This document shows positions 22,661 through 31,909 of a stretch of 64,000 bases of DNA, piece by piece; position 1 is the first letter of the stretch; each line of letters starts with the position of its first letter. The position numbers and the translations under genes were made by a program. The stretch comes from Gordonia soli NBRC 108243 (GTDB lineage: Bacteria > Actinomycetota > Actinomycetes > Mycobacteriales > Mycobacteriaceae), in assembly GCF_000334455.1 (NCBI RefSeq), contig NZ_BANX01000030.1, forward strand, positions 57,467-121,466, read 5' to 3'. Under the pieces are notes generated by a model, which searched no databases, was not told the origin of the DNA, and worked only from the letters and a program-made list of their open reading frames with translations.

Positions 22661-23766
22661 TTGCTCAACTCCAGCAGTCCGTTGAACACCCCGAGGTCGG
22701 GGCCGAAGTCCTTGAGTTGGCCGGTCCGGCAGCCGTCGGCCTGGAGGTTGATCGCCTGGCAGAACTTCGACACCAACTCGTTGTCCAGCAGCGACTTGTC
22801 GAGCAATACCTGCGCACGCCACGCGCGCGTCTCCGCCGACACCGAATTGCTGAGGTTCTGGAACAGCAGCGGGCCGACGTCGACGGTCTCCACGACCTGT
22901 CGCGAATAGTCGCTGAGGTTCTCTGCCAGCGCAGCCAGTCGGCCGGTGGAGGCACCGATGGTCCCGGAGTTGTTGCGAAGGAACTCGGTGGTGTTCTGCA
23001 GGGTGGTGTTCAGGTTGCCCAGCGTGGCCACCAGACCGGGCGACTGTCGTTGCAGGATCTGCGACACCTGGTTGATCGAACTCGAGAAGGCCTTCATCTT
23101 GGGGTAGTTGTCGACGAGTCGGGTCGTCAGCTTCTGGATGGCCTTGATGATCTCCACCAGTCCGTCGCCGTTGCGCGAGACCACCTGAGAGGCCTTGCTC
23201 AACTCGTTGATCGCCTCCTGCATGCGTTCACCGTTGCCGCTGGCGATCCCCGCGGTGATGTCGACCATGTCGGCGACCGGTCCCTCACCGGGACGCGTTC
23301 CCGACAGCGACTTCACCAGTCCGTCGATCGAGTCGAACAGCTCGTCGATGGACACCGGCGCCTTGGTCTCGGTGATCACCGAACCGTCTGTCAGCTTCGC
23401 GCCCTCGGAGTACGTCGGCGACAACTCGATGTGACGTGTGGTGACGATCGACGTGTTGACGATGGCGGCCGTGGCGTTCGCCGGGATCGGGACGTCGTTG
23501 TCGACGGTGAAGGTGACCTTCACCCGATTGCCCTGCGGCTCCACCTTGGTGACCTGTCCGACCGGCATGCCGAGGACGGCGACGTCGTTGCTCTCGTAGA
23601 GTCCTGCGACGCTGTCGAAGAACGCGGACACCGTGATCGTCGAGCCGAAGGCCGACGACACCGACGCCGGCAGGATCGAACAGCCGGAGACACCGACGAC
23701 CACACCGAGTGCCACCGCCGTCGCTGCGAGGGTCGACCGGATACGCCCCATCCCGCGGCTCAGCAT
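22657..23766 (-). CDS. mceD: Mce family lipoprotein, MceD position
   Basis: 369 residues from ATG 23766, overlapping the mceC stop by seven bases. The N-terminus has a short signal peptide ending in GVVVGVSGCS, a lipobox with C29, which is unusual because MceD proteins generally carry an uncleaved helix. The MCE domain (ITVSAFFDSVAGLYESNDVA, MPVGQVTKVEP) and helical region follow. It lacks the Pro-rich C-terminal tail common in MceD. Assignment to position D is by order. Confidence 0.9.
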   Translation of the reverse strand: MLSRGMGRIRSTLAATAVALGVVVGVSGCSILPASVSSAFGSTITVSAFFDSVAGLYESNDVAVLGMPVGQVTKVEPQGNRVKVTFTVDNDVPIPANATAAIVNTSIVTTRHIELSPTYSEGAKLTDGSVITETKAPVSIDELFDSIDGLVKSLSGTRPGEGPVADMVDITAGIASGNGERMQEAINELSKASQVVSRNGDGLVEIIKAIQKLTTRLVDNYPKMKAFSSSINQVSQILQRQSPGLVATLGNLNTTLQNTTEFLRNNSGTIGASTGRLAALAENLSDYSRQVVETVDVGPLLFQNLSNSVSAETRAWRAQVLLDKSLLDNELVSKFCQAINLQADGCRTGQLKDFGPDLGVFNGLLELSK

Positions 23767-24749
23767 CCGTTCACCACCCGGGCCAGGCACAGCCAGTTGT
23801 CGGGGAAGATGCCCCATGGCAGATAGCCGTTGGCATACGGCCCGTCGCCGATGATGTTGTTGGTCAACCGTGCGGTCACGGGCAGGATCTCCAGGAGCTT
23901 GCGCAGGTTGTCCCGATTCTTCTCGAGGCCCTGCGTGATCGTGTTGAGGTTCGCCATGATCGGCGCGAACTGGTTCGAGTTCTCCGCGGCAACCGCTTTC
24001 GCCTGCGTCGTCAGCGCCGCGATGCCGTCCAGCATCCGGGTCACCAGAACCTCGCGGGCGGAGATCTTCTCGGCCAGTTGACGTCCCTGACCCACGATGA
24101 CCGCCAGCTGGAACTGGTTGTCGTCGACGATCCCGGTGATGGTGCGGGTGTCGTCGACGAGTTGGTTGATCTGGTCACGCCGATTGGTGATCACCTTCGA
24201 CATCGCGGTCAACGAGTCGAGCGTCGGCTTGGTCACCGCGGGCGCGCCGGCGAGCTGACGGTTCAACGTGCGCAGACCCTGGGCGAACTGCTCGTCGTCG
24301 ATCCCGGCCAGGATCGGGGTGCCCTTCTCGATCGTCTGGTTCAGGTCGTAGGGAACCCGGGTCTGGGCGATCCGGCCGTCGTGTGCCGGATCGGTCGAGT
24401 CACCCAGCGAGACATCGACATAGCGCTGCCCGAGCAGGGTCGACAGCTTGATCTCGGCAGAGCCGTTGGCCGTCACGTCGACGTCCTTGTCGACCTTCAT
24501 GGTGATCTTCACGTGATCGCCGGACAGTTCCGTCGCCGAGACCTTTCCGACGTCGATCCCGGCGACGCGCACCTTGTCGCCCGGCCGGATGCCACCCGCC
24601 TGCGCGAAGTCGCCGTAGTAGGTTTTCTTGCCGATGCCCGCACCCGCGATACCGGTGATCGCCACGAGAGCGAGCACCAGGACCGCCGCGCCCGCGACGC
24701 CGAACCAGAATCGGCGGTTGTCCCGATAGTGCCTGGAGAACCAACTCAT
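23760..24749 (-). CDS. mceC: Mce family protein, MceC position
   Basis: 329 residues from ATG 24749, overlapping the mceB stop (ATGA); a GTG two codons upstream is possible. An N-terminal helix (FWFGVAGAAVLVLALVAITG) is followed by the MCE domain (TYYGDFAQAGGIRPGDKVRV, AGIDVGKVSATEL) and the helical channel region. It is shorter than many MceC proteins and has no Pro-rich tail. It acts with the other Mce subunits in lipid uptake across the envelope. Confidence 0.92.
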   Translation of the reverse strand: MSWFSRHYRDNRRFWFGVAGAAVLVLALVAITGIAGAGIGKKTYYGDFAQAGGIRPGDKVRVAGIDVGKVSATELSGDHVKITMKVDKDVDVTANGSAEIKLSTLLGQRYVDVSLGDSTDPAHDGRIAQTRVPYDLNQTIEKGTPILAGIDDEQFAQGLRTLNRQLAGAPAVTKPTLDSLTAMSKVITNRRDQINQLVDDTRTITGIVDDNQFQLAVIVGQGRQLAEKISAREVLVTRMLDGIAALTTQAKAVAAENSNQFAPIMANLNTITQGLEKNRDNLRKLLEILPVTARLTNNIIGDGPYANGYLPWGIFPDNWLCLARVVNGC

Positions 24750-25780
24750 CGGCACACCACCGAATGCTGAGTGCCGCCGATCTTGTTGATCAGCCCGGGC
24801 GGGAAGAGGACGTCACCGATGGCGATGTCGAGATCGCAGGCGTAGATGTTCAGGTAGGCCCCCTCGCCGAGCACCATCGGGAAGTGGCCCAGGAAGATCG
24901 GCAGGTTCTTCGCGAGCCCGTCGAGGCGCGAACCACTGTTGATCAGCGTTCGCGTCGCGGCGCGAGCATCGGTGGCCGCATCCTGCAGCGACCCGCGGCT
25001 CTGGGTGAGGACCTCGGCGAATCCGCTGGCCGTACGGCCGATCTGACTGACCGACTTACCGAAGGCGGCCGAGTTGGAGTTCAGGTTCTCGATCAGCTTG
25101 GAGATGCTGGTGATGACCGTGCCCACCTGGTCCCCCTGAGCCGCGAGGTCGCGCATCACCGTGCTGAGATTGGTGATCACGGCTCCGATGACCGCATCGC
25201 GGTCGGCCATGTCGCTGGCGAGCCTGCCGACCTCGGCCACCGTGTTGCTCAGTGACACGTCGTTGCCCTGGAACGCCTGGATCAGGCCCTCCGACAATGC
25301 ATTCACCTGCTCGGGCTGGAGAGTGTCGAACACCGGCTGGAAGCCCGAGAGGAGCTTGGTGACGTCGAACGAATCCTCCGAGGGCATCTTCAGGCTCGAT
25401 CCCTCCGCGAGCGGCGTGCTGTTCTCCCCCTTGACCAGGGTCAACGACAGGAAGCGCTGGCCGATGAGGTTCTGGTAGCGGATCGATGCCTGCGTGTTGC
25501 TCAGGACCTTCTGGTCCTTCTCCACGATGAACTGCACACGGGCGCGGCCCTTGTCGAGATCGACGGACTCGACGCGGCCGACGCGGACGCCGGCCATCCG
25601 GACGTCGTCTCCCTCGATCAGTCCGGAGACGTCGTTGAAATAGGTGCTGAACGAGGTGGTCGATCCGGGGACGGAACGCTCCAGCGTCGACCAGATGGTG
25701 TATGTCAGAAGCAACGCGATCACCGCGAACAGGGAGAACCCGATCAGCGGTCGACGAAAGCTCGACTGTGGCTGGCTCAT
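24746..25780 (-). CDS. mceB: Mce family protein, MceB position
   Basis: 344 residues from ATG 25780, overlapping the mceA stop (ATGA). An N-terminal helix (LIGFSLFAVIALLLTYTIW), the MCE domain (STYFNDVSGLIEGDDVRMAG, VRVGRVESVDLDKGRARVQF) and a helical region with LIGQRFLSLTLVKG. The upstream frame reaching 26095 is a shadow inside mceA. Part of the mce lipid importer. Confidence 0.92.
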   Translation of the reverse strand: MSQPQSSFRRPLIGFSLFAVIALLLTYTIWSTLERSVPGSTTSFSTYFNDVSGLIEGDDVRMAGVRVGRVESVDLDKGRARVQFIVEKDQKVLSNTQASIRYQNLIGQRFLSLTLVKGENSTPLAEGSSLKMPSEDSFDVTKLLSGFQPVFDTLQPEQVNALSEGLIQAFQGNDVSLSNTVAEVGRLASDMADRDAVIGAVITNLSTVMRDLAAQGDQVGTVITSISKLIENLNSNSAAFGKSVSQIGRTASGFAEVLTQSRGSLQDAATDARAATRTLINSGSRLDGLAKNLPIFLGHFPMVLGEGAYLNIYACDLDIAIGDVLFPPGLINKIGGTQHSVVCR

Positions 25781-27174
25781 CGACCACCTCGCTGCTCGCC
25801 GGAGGCCGCACCCGACGGTTTCGGTTGTTGCGGGCTGGGCTTCTGTGCGCTGGGCTTCTGGGCACTCGGCTTCTGGCTCGCCGAGGGCTTTCTCGGGGTC
25901 ACGGACTGGACCAGCGGCCCCAGCATGAGCGTCTCCGCGGCGTTGGGCTGGCGCCGCAGTGCGGCACCCAGCGTCTTGTTGTCGGTCTTGGTGGTCACCT
26001 GGCCGAAGGCAGAGGCGACCTTTCGGTTCAGCTCCGGGTACACCTGCAGCGGGCCGGAACTCGTCGGTCCGGTACCGGTGCCCGGTCCCACACATCCGGG
26101 CCCACGGGATTGTCCGTAGGGCCCGCCGTTGTACACCGGGCAGTTCTGTCGCGTATAGCGCTGGAACGCGCCGAACCCGATGCCGAGATTCAGCTGGACA
26201 TGGCCGTTGACACCGGTGAACACGGTGAGGACGCGCGCGGCCAGATTGTTCAGGGCGGTGATCGACTGCGGGAGGGACTGGGGTTCCAGCACCAGCGCGC
26301 CGAGCATCGTGTTCAGGTCCCGCACGACGTTCTTGCCGCCGTTGGGGTTCTGCGCGAAGAGCGCCTGGGTCTCGTCGAGGAACCCACCCGTCGCGGTCAG
26401 GAGTGCGGTCAGGTCGCGTTGCTTCTCGGCGATGGTCATCGCCGGGACCACACTGCGCCCGAGGGCATCCAGTAACTGCGGCGCCGACTGTGACAACCCG
26501 CGGATGGAGCGGTCGAAGTTCTCGAATCCGGACGGTGCGCCGGGCGGGAACTGCGCGTTGATGCTCTTCCAGTAGTTGTCGAGGATCGGGACGAAGTTAC
26601 CGAAGACGGCACCGCCACCCTTGAGCGCATCCGACAGCGTGCCGAGCACCGCCGCGAGATCCTCGGGTGGGACCGCCTTGAGGAGCGCGTGCAGTTCGTT
26701 CTGCGCATCCTGGAGCTTGATCGTCTCTCGCGACCGATCGGCGAGGATCGTGTCGCCCGAAGAGAGTCGGCTGGTGCCCGGGTCGGCCGGCCGCACCAAT
26801 TCGACCGCGTTGACGCCGAAGAGATTGGCCGGCACCGTCCGCGCGGTCACATCGGATGGAATCCCCGACGCCTGCTTGGGCTCCAGATCGATGTCGACGT
26901 TCTTGAGCTGCTGCGTGCCCCCGCCGGTGGCGTCACCGAGGCTGACCGCCGAGACCGTGCCGACGATCAGCCCGTTGTAGCGGACGTCGGCACCATCGGT
27001 CAGTCCGTCGCCGACGTCGGTGAGCTGGGCGCGCACCGGCACCGTCGAGGTGAAGGTGCCCTGGTAGCGCATGAGCAGCAGCACGAACACGATGACGAGC
27101 ACGAGCAGGAAGATGAGCCCACGCAGGACGTACTGCAGGAGTGAGGGATTGCGGCCGTCGGTGGCTATCTGCAT
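25777..27174 (-). CDS. mceA: Mce family protein, MceA position
   Basis: 465 residues from ATG 27174, 15 bases after yrbEB. An N-terminal helix (GLIFLLVLVIVFVLLLM) precedes the MCE domain (STVPVRAQLTDVGDGLTDGA, VRYNGLIVGTVSAV). The long helical region ends with a Cys pair (QNCPVYNGGPYGQSRGPGC) and a basic low-complexity tail of KPSAQ-type repeats (KPSASQKPSAQKPSAQKPSP). Start and order are typical of mce operons. Confidence 0.93.
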   Translation of the reverse strand: MQIATDGRNPSLLQYVLRGLIFLLVLVIVFVLLLMRYQGTFTSTVPVRAQLTDVGDGLTDGADVRYNGLIVGTVSAVSLGDATGGGTQQLKNVDIDLEPKQASGIPSDVTARTVPANLFGVNAVELVRPADPGTSRLSSGDTILADRSRETIKLQDAQNELHALLKAVPPEDLAAVLGTLSDALKGGGAVFGNFVPILDNYWKSINAQFPPGAPSGFENFDRSIRGLSQSAPQLLDALGRSVVPAMTIAEKQRDLTALLTATGGFLDETQALFAQNPNGGKNVVRDLNTMLGALVLEPQSLPQSITALNNLAARVLTVFTGVNGHVQLNLGIGFGAFQRYTRQNCPVYNGGPYGQSRGPGCVGPGTGTGPTSSGPLQVYPELNRKVASAFGQVTTKTDNKTLGAALRRQPNAAETLMLGPLVQSVTPRKPSASQKPSAQKPSAQKPSPQQPKPSGAASGEQRGGR

Positions 27175-27189
27175 CGGATGTCGCCTCCC

Positions 27190-28062
27190 CTATCCCGAGA
27201 CCCGGATCCCGGGGTCGGTACCCCAGAAGACGAGGGTCATGATCAGGTTCGCGAAGACGATGACGATGATCGCCATACGGATCGCGTGACCCGCGGCGAC
27301 GCCGACACCCTCCGGACCACCGGACGCGAAATAGCCGTAGTAGCACTGGATGAACGTCGTCAGCAGCACGAACACCAGGACCTTGATGAACGAGAACACC
27401 ATGTCGCCCGACACCAGGAACTGGTGGAAGTAGTACAGGTAGGTGCCGGCGCCCTGACCGCTCTGGAACTGGAACATCACCTGGCACGCGATGTAGTTGG
27501 CGGCCAACGAGATCGCGTACAGCGGGATGATCGCGATGACCGCGGCCGACATCCGGGTGGTCACCAGGTACGGCAGCGGACGGATCGCGATCGACTCGAG
27601 TGCGTCGATCTCCTCGCTGATCCGCATCGAACCCAACTGGGCTGTGAACCGGCATCCCGACTGCGCGGTGAACGCCGTCGCGGCCAGCAGCGGCGCGATC
27701 TCACGGGTTGTCGCGAAGGCCGAGAGGCCACCGGTCACCGGCCCCATGCCCAGGAGGTTCAGCGCGGTGTAGCCCTCGATGCCGACGGTCGCGCCGCCCA
27801 TGACACCGAGGATGATCATCACGCCGACGGTGCCGCCGCCGACCACGATCGCGCCGTTGCCCCACGCGACGTCCGCGAGCAGGCGCCAGACCTCTTTGCG
27901 GTAGTGGGTGAACGCGATGGGCACCGAGCCGATGGACTTCACCAGGAAGGTGATGAGGTGCCCCATCTGCGCGAGCAGACCGCGCGGGGCCCGATAGACG
28001 GACTTGGCCGCCTCGACCGGGCGGAGCAGCGGGGGTACATACCGGGACGCGGTCATCGTCAC
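27190..28062 (-). CDS. yrbEB: MlaE/YrbE-family ABC permease, B subunit
   Basis: 290 residues from GTG 28062, overlapping the yrbEA stop (GTGA). An integral membrane protein of the MlaE fold: VVGGGTVGVMIILGVMGGAT, then REIAPLLAATAFTAQSGCRF and the conserved E-R/Q-loop MRISEEIDALESIAIRPLPY. With YrbEA it makes the inner-membrane permease of the Mce lipid importer; the ATPase is encoded elsewhere. The last helix ends close to the C-terminus. Confidence 0.93.
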   Translation of the reverse strand: MTMTASRYVPPLLRPVEAAKSVYRAPRGLLAQMGHLITFLVKSIGSVPIAFTHYRKEVWRLLADVAWGNGAIVVGGGTVGVMIILGVMGGATVGIEGYTALNLLGMGPVTGGLSAFATTREIAPLLAATAFTAQSGCRFTAQLGSMRISEEIDALESIAIRPLPYLVTTRMSAAVIAIIPLYAISLAANYIACQVMFQFQSGQGAGTYLYYFHQFLVSGDMVFSFIKVLVFVLLTTFIQCYYGYFASGGPEGVGVAAGHAIRMAIIVIVFANLIMTLVFWGTDPGIRVSG

Positions 28063-28916
28063 ACCACCTTCGCCGGGAAGAGCATGGTGAACACCTGGGT
28101 GAGGATGACGTTCACGGTGAACAAGAGCAGGACCGAGTTGACGACGGCGGCGTTCACCGAGTTGGCGACGCCTGCCGGTCCACCCTTGGTGTTCAGACCT
28201 CGGTCACAGGCGACCACCGCCACGATGGCACCGAATATGACCGCCTTGATGATGGCGAACGCGAGGTCGGCCGTCGACGCGAAGGACGCGAAGGTACCCG
28301 TGTAGCTGCCGGGCGTACCGCCCTGGAAGTAGACGTTGAAGACGTAGCCACTGATGAAGCCGACGAAGCAGACGAAGCCACACAGCAGGAAGCTGACGAC
28401 CATCGTCGCCAACAGTCGTGGCGAGATCAGTCGCTGGACCGGGTTGACGCCCATCACCCGCATCGCGTCGACCTCGTCGCGGATGGTGCGCGAGCCGAGG
28501 TCGGCGGCGATGGCCGACCCCACGGCCCCGGCGAGTAGGAGTGAGGTGACCAGCGGTGCGCCCTGTCGGATCACCCCCAGTCCGGTCGCGGCGCCCGAGA
28601 ACGACGTGGCGCCGATCTGTCCGGCGATGTTGCTGACCTGGATCGAGACGATCACCCCGATCGGGATCGCCACGAGCATGGTCGGGATCACCGAGGTGCT
28701 GGCCATGAAGGCGCACTGTCGGATGAACTCGCCGAACGGGAACCGTCGTTTGACGATGTCGACGACCAGCACCTTGAACACCTCGACGAACATGCCCATC
28801 TGGCGTCCGAAGGTGTCGAACGAGGCCATGACGTGCTCACGGAACCATCGACTGATCCCACCGGAGCGCCGCGTGCGCACTTCCTCGTTCTCCGAGGTCA
28901 CCGCGTCAGTACTCAA
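28059..28916 (-). CDS. yrbEA: MlaE/YrbE-family ABC permease, A subunit
   Basis: 285 residues. The start is a TTG at 28916 with a strong GAGGTAGGGG just upstream; a GTG seven codons later is an alternative. Conserved features are STSVIPTMLVAIPIGVIVSI, the APLVTSLLLAGAVGSAIAAD segment and TIRDEVDAMRVMGVNPVQRL. It heads the mce operon and forms the permease with YrbEB. Divergent from treZ. Which mce class (1-4) it belongs to cannot be told by eye. Confidence 0.92.
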   Translation of the reverse strand: MSTDAVTSENEEVRTRRSGGISRWFREHVMASFDTFGRQMGMFVEVFKVLVVDIVKRRFPFGEFIRQCAFMASTSVIPTMLVAIPIGVIVSIQVSNIAGQIGATSFSGAATGLGVIRQGAPLVTSLLLAGAVGSAIAADLGSRTIRDEVDAMRVMGVNPVQRLISPRLLATMVVSFLLCGFVCFVGFISGYVFNVYFQGGTPGSYTGTFASFASTADLAFAIIKAVIFGAIVAVVACDRGLNTKGGPAGVANSVNAAVVNSVLLLFTVNVILTQVFTMLFPAKVV

Positions 28917-29044
28917 TCCCCTACCTCGCGTCTGGACTGCCCCACCTGGCAGAGCCCGATTCCCCCAGGTCGCTCACCGTGAGCGGTTCCCCGACAGGCC
29001 CGACGGAGTCCGTCGGCGGCCCTGCTGTCCCCCGTCAGTCAGCT

Positions 29045-29058
29045 TTACTCCGGTGTAA
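29045..29058. promoter_or_regulatory. Imperfect palindrome between mce operon and treZ
   Basis: TTACTCCGGTGTAA, a 14-bp near-palindrome (12 of 14 positions symmetric), sits in the 227-base divergent region, 129 bases upstream of yrbEA and 86 bases upstream of treZ. On the minus strand a TACATT -10-like hexamer lies at 29063-29058, overlapping the palindrome edge. It is a candidate operator for the mce operon; it does not match the KstR motif. Confidence 0.35.
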
Positions 29059-29143
29059 TGTACCCCGTCTCCTCAGCGTCTTGTGCTTCGGGTCACACTA
29101 CCGTCACCTGCGGCGATTTCCGGGGCGACATACCTTGGGTTTC

Positions 29144-31039
29144 GTGACCGAGGTTCCCGCCACCCCTCCCTCTGATGTGAAGGCCGCCGACGTGGAGGAA
29201 ACGATAACTGGGACGAACGACCAGAGGGGACGAAATCGGTCCTTTCCGGTCCCGGGTACACCATTCCGTGGCCCGCGCGACATCGACGACATACGCGTCT
29301 GGGCACCGCGCGCCGGCTCCGTCGGGTTGCGCACCGACGACGAGGCGGCCGCCGATCGTCCGATGGAGGTCGATGGTGGAGGCTGGTGGCGCGTGTCCGG
29401 CGCTGCCGGCGCCACTGCCGGCTCGGGGCCCGGCCTCGGCGCGCGGTACGGCTTCGTCGTCGACGGCGCCGACCCGATCCCCGATCCCCGGGCGACCCGC
29501 CTGCCGGACGGCGTGCACGGACTGGCCGCGTTGTCGGCCGTCGATCCGGCATCGCGTCCGGACACCGGGTGGACCGGGCGCTCGATACGTGGAGCCGTCA
29601 TCTACGAACTGCACGTCGGCACTTTCACGCCCGCGGGCACGCTCGATGCGGCGATCGATCGGCTCGACCATCTGGTCGACCTCGGCGTCGACTTCGTCGA
29701 GGTCATGCCCCTGAACGCCTTCAACGGCGACCACGGATGGGGGTACGACGGAGTCGGCTGGTTCGCGGTGCACGAGCCCTACGGCGGGCCGGATGCGTTC
29801 GTCCGCTTCATCGACGCCTGCCACCTACGCGGGGTCGGCGTGGTCCTCGACGTCGTCTACAACCACCTCGGTCCGTCGGGCAACTATCTCGACCGGTTCG
29901 GGCCCTATCTCACCGAGGGTGCGACCGGGTGGGGTGCGGCGGTCAACCTCTCCGAGGCCGACTCCGACGAGGTGCGGTCGTTCATCGTCGGCAACGCCCT
30001 GCGGTGGTTCGCCGAGTTCGGCGTCGACGCGCTGCGTCTCGATGCGGTCCACGCGCTAGCCGACCACCGCGCGGTCCACATCCTCGAGGAACTCGCGGTC
30101 TCGACCGACGCATTGGCGGCCGACCTCGACCGGCCGTTCTCGTTGATCGCCGAGAGCGATCTCAACGACCCCCGGATGATCCTGGCCCGTGCCGATGGTG
30201 GATACGGGCTTACCGCGCAATGGAATGACGACGTGCATCACGCGATCCACGCCGCGGTGTCGGGTGAACGGCAGGGCTACTACGCCGATTTCGGCGACCC
30301 CGACGCGCTCGCGAAGGTGTTCCGAGGTGGCTTCTATCACGACGGCACGTACTCGTCCTTCCGACGGCGAGGCCATGGTCGACCGATTCCGACGGACGTG
30401 GTGCGTGCATCGTCCTTGGTCGCCTTCACCTGCGATCACGACCAGGTCGGCAACCGGGCGATCGGCGACCGACCGTCGGCGTACCTCACCGGGGGTCAGT
30501 TGGCGATCAAGGCCGCCCTGGTGCTGCTCTCCCCTTTCACCGCGATGCTGTTCATGGGCGAGGAATGGGGCGCGGACACGCCGTTCCAGTTCTTCACCTC
30601 TCATCCGGAACCCGAGTTGGGTCGGGCGACCGCCGAGGGGCGGCGAGCCGAGTTCGCCGAGCACGGCTGGGATTCCGCCGATGTCCCCGACCCCCAGGCG
30701 GAATCGACCTTTCTCGACTCCAAGCTGGATTGGTCGGAGATCGACGATCCCGCACATCGTCGCGTTCTCGACTTCTACCGCGCGCTCATCCACCTGCGCC
30801 GGACCGAGCCGGACATCGCCCGCGACGACTTCGCCTCCGTAGCGGTCGAGCACGACGCCGACGCCGGCTGGTTCGTGCTGCATCGCGGGACGATGAGCGT
30901 CGTCTGTGTGTTGTCGCCCGACGAGACGGTCGTACCGATCACGCTCGAGCCGGTCCTCGCCTGGTCCGACGGCGGAGTCGTATCGGACGGGCTGCGGAGT
31001 CCGGGGCACAACGTGATCGTCGGACGTCGGGTGGACTGA
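29144..31039 (+). CDS. treZ: Maltooligosyltrehalose trehalohydrolase
   Basis: About 631 residues from GTG 29144. CBM48 begins at IRVWAPRAGSVGLR, so about 45 residues before it are extra compared with usual ~580-residue homologues and the true start may be later. The GH13 barrel carries DVVYNHLGPSGNYL, the nucleophile in LRLDAVHAL (D300), the acid in IAESDLND (E337) and TCDHDQVGNR (D433). It releases trehalose from the TreY product. It lies 9.9 kb from treX-treY, separated by the mce operon. A hairpin follows 18 bases after the stop. Confidence 0.93.
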   Translation: MTEVPATPPSDVKAADVEETITGTNDQRGRNRSFPVPGTPFRGPRDIDDIRVWAPRAGSVGLRTDDEAAADRPMEVDGGGWWRVSGAAGATAGSGPGLGARYGFVVDGADPIPDPRATRLPDGVHGLAALSAVDPASRPDTGWTGRSIRGAVIYELHVGTFTPAGTLDAAIDRLDHLVDLGVDFVEVMPLNAFNGDHGWGYDGVGWFAVHEPYGGPDAFVRFIDACHLRGVGVVLDVVYNHLGPSGNYLDRFGPYLTEGATGWGAAVNLSEADSDEVRSFIVGNALRWFAEFGVDALRLDAVHALADHRAVHILEELAVSTDALAADLDRPFSLIAESDLNDPRMILARADGGYGLTAQWNDDVHHAIHAAVSGERQGYYADFGDPDALAKVFRGGFYHDGTYSSFRRRGHGRPIPTDVVRASSLVAFTCDHDQVGNRAIGDRPSAYLTGGQLAIKAALVLLSPFTAMLFMGEEWGADTPFQFFTSHPEPELGRATAEGRRAEFAEHGWDSADVPDPQAESTFLDSKLDWSEIDDPAHRRVLDFYRALIHLRRTEPDIARDDFASVAVEHDADAGWFVLHRGTMSVVCVLSPDETVVPITLEPVLAWSDGGVVSDGLRSPGHNVIVGRRVD

Positions 31040-31056
31040 CAGCGGTTCACCGCCGT

Positions 31057-31103
31057 TCCCGCGACCTCGTCTCGTACCTGCGACCTCAGTCGAGGTCGCG
31101 GGA
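31057..31103 (+). terminator. Nested hairpins downstream of treZ
   Basis: A 13-bp stem (31057-31069 with 31091-31103) competes with an 8-bp tetraloop hairpin (GCGACCTC 31080-31087 with GAGGTCGC 31092-31099), because GCGACCTC occurs twice on the left side. It begins 18 bases after the treZ stop. There is no U-tract, as is common in high-GC actinobacteria. Likely transcription end for treZ. Confidence 0.55.
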
Positions 31104-31579
31104 GCGAAATGAAATCGCAGGGCTGTTCGATGACCTGCCTGTAGTGGGCAGCGGACGGAACACTCTCTGGTGACAGGGCCGCAGAGGTTGCTCAGGTCAC
31201 CATCGAGCAGCGCACAGTCCTCCAGATCGAACGCGATAGCAATGGAATCGGTCCGATTGATCGATTTCGAAGGCAAAGGTCGCGGATCGACGATCGCATC
31301 GTTCGGGCACCGACAGAAGTCGGTCTACGTCGATCGTGCGCGCGGATCCGTTGACCGTGCGCGGGAGTGCTGCACGTGCGTGAAATCTGCATCTCGGCGC
31401 AGCGGGGCTCGGACTACTGGCACGTCAGCGTGGCGCGGTGTGGTTGGTGCACAGCGCGGTTCGCTCAGGTGACAGTTGTGTTGTGGGCAGTGACCGGGAA
31501 CTGTCGGCGAACGAGTTTGTCGGTGGGCTCGGATAGTGTTCTGGGTAGATGACGGAGGCTATGAGGATCATGGCTTTCG

Positions 31580-31740
31580 ACAAGCGACCACCCGCACCCA
31601 GTTCGTTCGTGTCGGATGGACCACCCAGTTGGACCGCACCACTGGCAGAGTCACCTGGACCCCACCAGCATCGACAGAACCCATCAACGGCCCACCGAGG
31701 CCGCGCCTCGACGAGATTCACCATGCGTGTCGACTGCGAA
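31580..31740 (+). pseudogene. Possible remnant of an HNH (13E12/DUF222-type) endonuclease C-terminus
   Basis: In one frame the translation reads RVGWTTQLDRTTGRVTWTPP and then PRPRLDEIHHA, which resembles the segment near the C-terminus of actinobacterial 13E12-repeat HNH nucleases (GW...D...G...WT.P, then PR.N..HH). No upstream DUF222 domain or HNH motif is present and the frame carries no start or ribosome site. It lies in a 1.2-kb stretch without intact genes. Family call is by eye and tentative. Confidence 0.35.
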
Positions 31741-31909
31741 TCGCCCCGGTGCCGTTCGGCACCGTCGACGCACGCGGGATGCCCTCCTCGAGGCCAAGGT
31801 CGCTCTCGGGCCCGACGAGATCGCCCACCGACTGCGTCGAGACCTACGGTTCTCCGCGCCCCTCGCTCGAGCGCAGTCGTCGCTGAGCCGACGTCGGCGC
31901 ATAAGCTCG

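Noticed and set aside
28917..29143. KstR (cholesterol regulon) operator at the mce promoter
   Set aside because: No AGAACGTGTTCT-like sequence was seen, so assignment as a cholesterol mce4 operon is not supported.
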